Assembly: GCA_019414045.1 (NCBI GenBank)
Contig: DXMW01000031.1
Coordinates: 1 to 31,611, forward strand
Reading direction: 5' to 3'
Source of the DNA: Collinsella sp.
Lineage (GTDB): Bacteria > Actinomycetota > Coriobacteriia > Coriobacteriales > Coriobacteriaceae
DNA length: 31,611 bases
A program made the translations under genes and the position numbers. Under the pieces are notes generated by a model that saw only the letters and a program-made list of their open reading frames with translations, did not search any database and was not told the DNA's origin. Shown here one piece after another: positions 31,505 through 31,611 of this stretch (the first letter of the stretch is position 1; the number at the start of each line of letters is the position of its first letter).

Positions 31505-31611
31505 CCTCAGCTCCGCGCCCCGACGGGTTCGACCCCATGTGAGGTTAACAAAAAAGCGACCAGCCTAAGCCAGTCGCTTTAACAATCTTTGGGTGGGCCG
31601 TCAGGGGGTCG
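31502..31611 (-). repeat. Intergenic repeat unit, copy 2 (cut by window edge)
   Basis: Second copy of the unit at 31325-31437, with near-identical flanks and a different terminator stem. It runs off the right edge, so more copies may follow. Confidence 0.8.
31550..31580 (-). terminator. Leftward terminator hairpin in repeat copy 2
   Basis: On the minus strand AAAGCGACTGGC pairs with GCTGGTCGCTTT (two G-U pairs) around a TTAG loop, followed by TTTGTT. It should end transcripts entering from genes to the right of the window. Confidence 0.8.

Noticed and set aside
31360..31542. 60-codon open frame across the right-edge repeats
   Set aside because: It runs through terminator hairpins and repeat modules, with no SD; judged spurious.
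31325..31611. tRNA gene suggested by GGTTCGA and GTGGGCCGTCAGGGGGTC
   Set aside because: No anticodon arm or matching 5' acceptor strand could be assembled on either strand; the pieces recur within a repeat.

Overview
The window looks like a chromosomal segment of a high-GC, gut-type actinobacterium of the class Coriobacteriia, most probably Collinsella or a close relative. This is an inference from gene content: an Rrf2-led sufCBDSU operon, a NifU-like/GGGtGRT pair, large cell-wall-binding-repeat proteins and chains of GT2 glycosyltransferases. No rRNA or complete tRNA was seen to confirm it.

Left part (1-4832, minus strand). Three secreted proteins are built from about 20-residue aromatic/Gly cell-wall-binding repeats: a GH25 lysozyme cut by the left edge, an NlpC/P60-type protein, and a repeat protein ending in a small His/Cys metal-site motif. 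They look like a wall-remodelling or surface-binding locus. Base composition here, and in the next block, is visibly more AT-rich than in the suf region.

4833-6583 (plus strand). A compact two-gene cassette encodes a DUF4869-type protein and a P-loop protein with a possible Toprim-like second half. The genes are translationally coupled (TGATG), have their own promoter-like region, and abut the next operon tail-to-tail. This is the best candidate in the window for an undescribed system.

6580-15923. A minus-strand operon of five GT2 glycosyltransferases contains two alternating paralogue types plus one tandem two-domain enzyme. Divergent to it are an acyltransferase-3-like membrane protein and a GlfT-like glycosyltransferase. 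Together they look like a cell-surface polysaccharide locus.

15948-19743 (minus strand). A degenerate AAA-ATPase-like/PD-(D/E)XK protein is followed by a secreted protein with a lysozyme-like domain and a MPKTG sorting signal.

19883-25834. The Fe-S locus: an Rrf2/IscR-type regulator with three cysteines (minus) is divergent from sufC-sufB-sufD-sufS-sufU (plus), whose start codons overlap or nearly touch and which ends in a strong terminator. The regulator/suf intergenic region holds striking nested palindromes.

25835-31611. A REP-associated (RAYT) Y1-transposase-like gene with an altered HUH motif lies on the minus strand. Then come a NifU-like scaffold gene and a GGGtGRT gene with a terminator, and an SDH/FRD/NadB-family flavoprotein. 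At the right edge is a tandem repeat with leftward terminator hairpins and an array of mini-hairpins. Gene calls rest on reading the translations and on family knowledge from memory; no searches were run.
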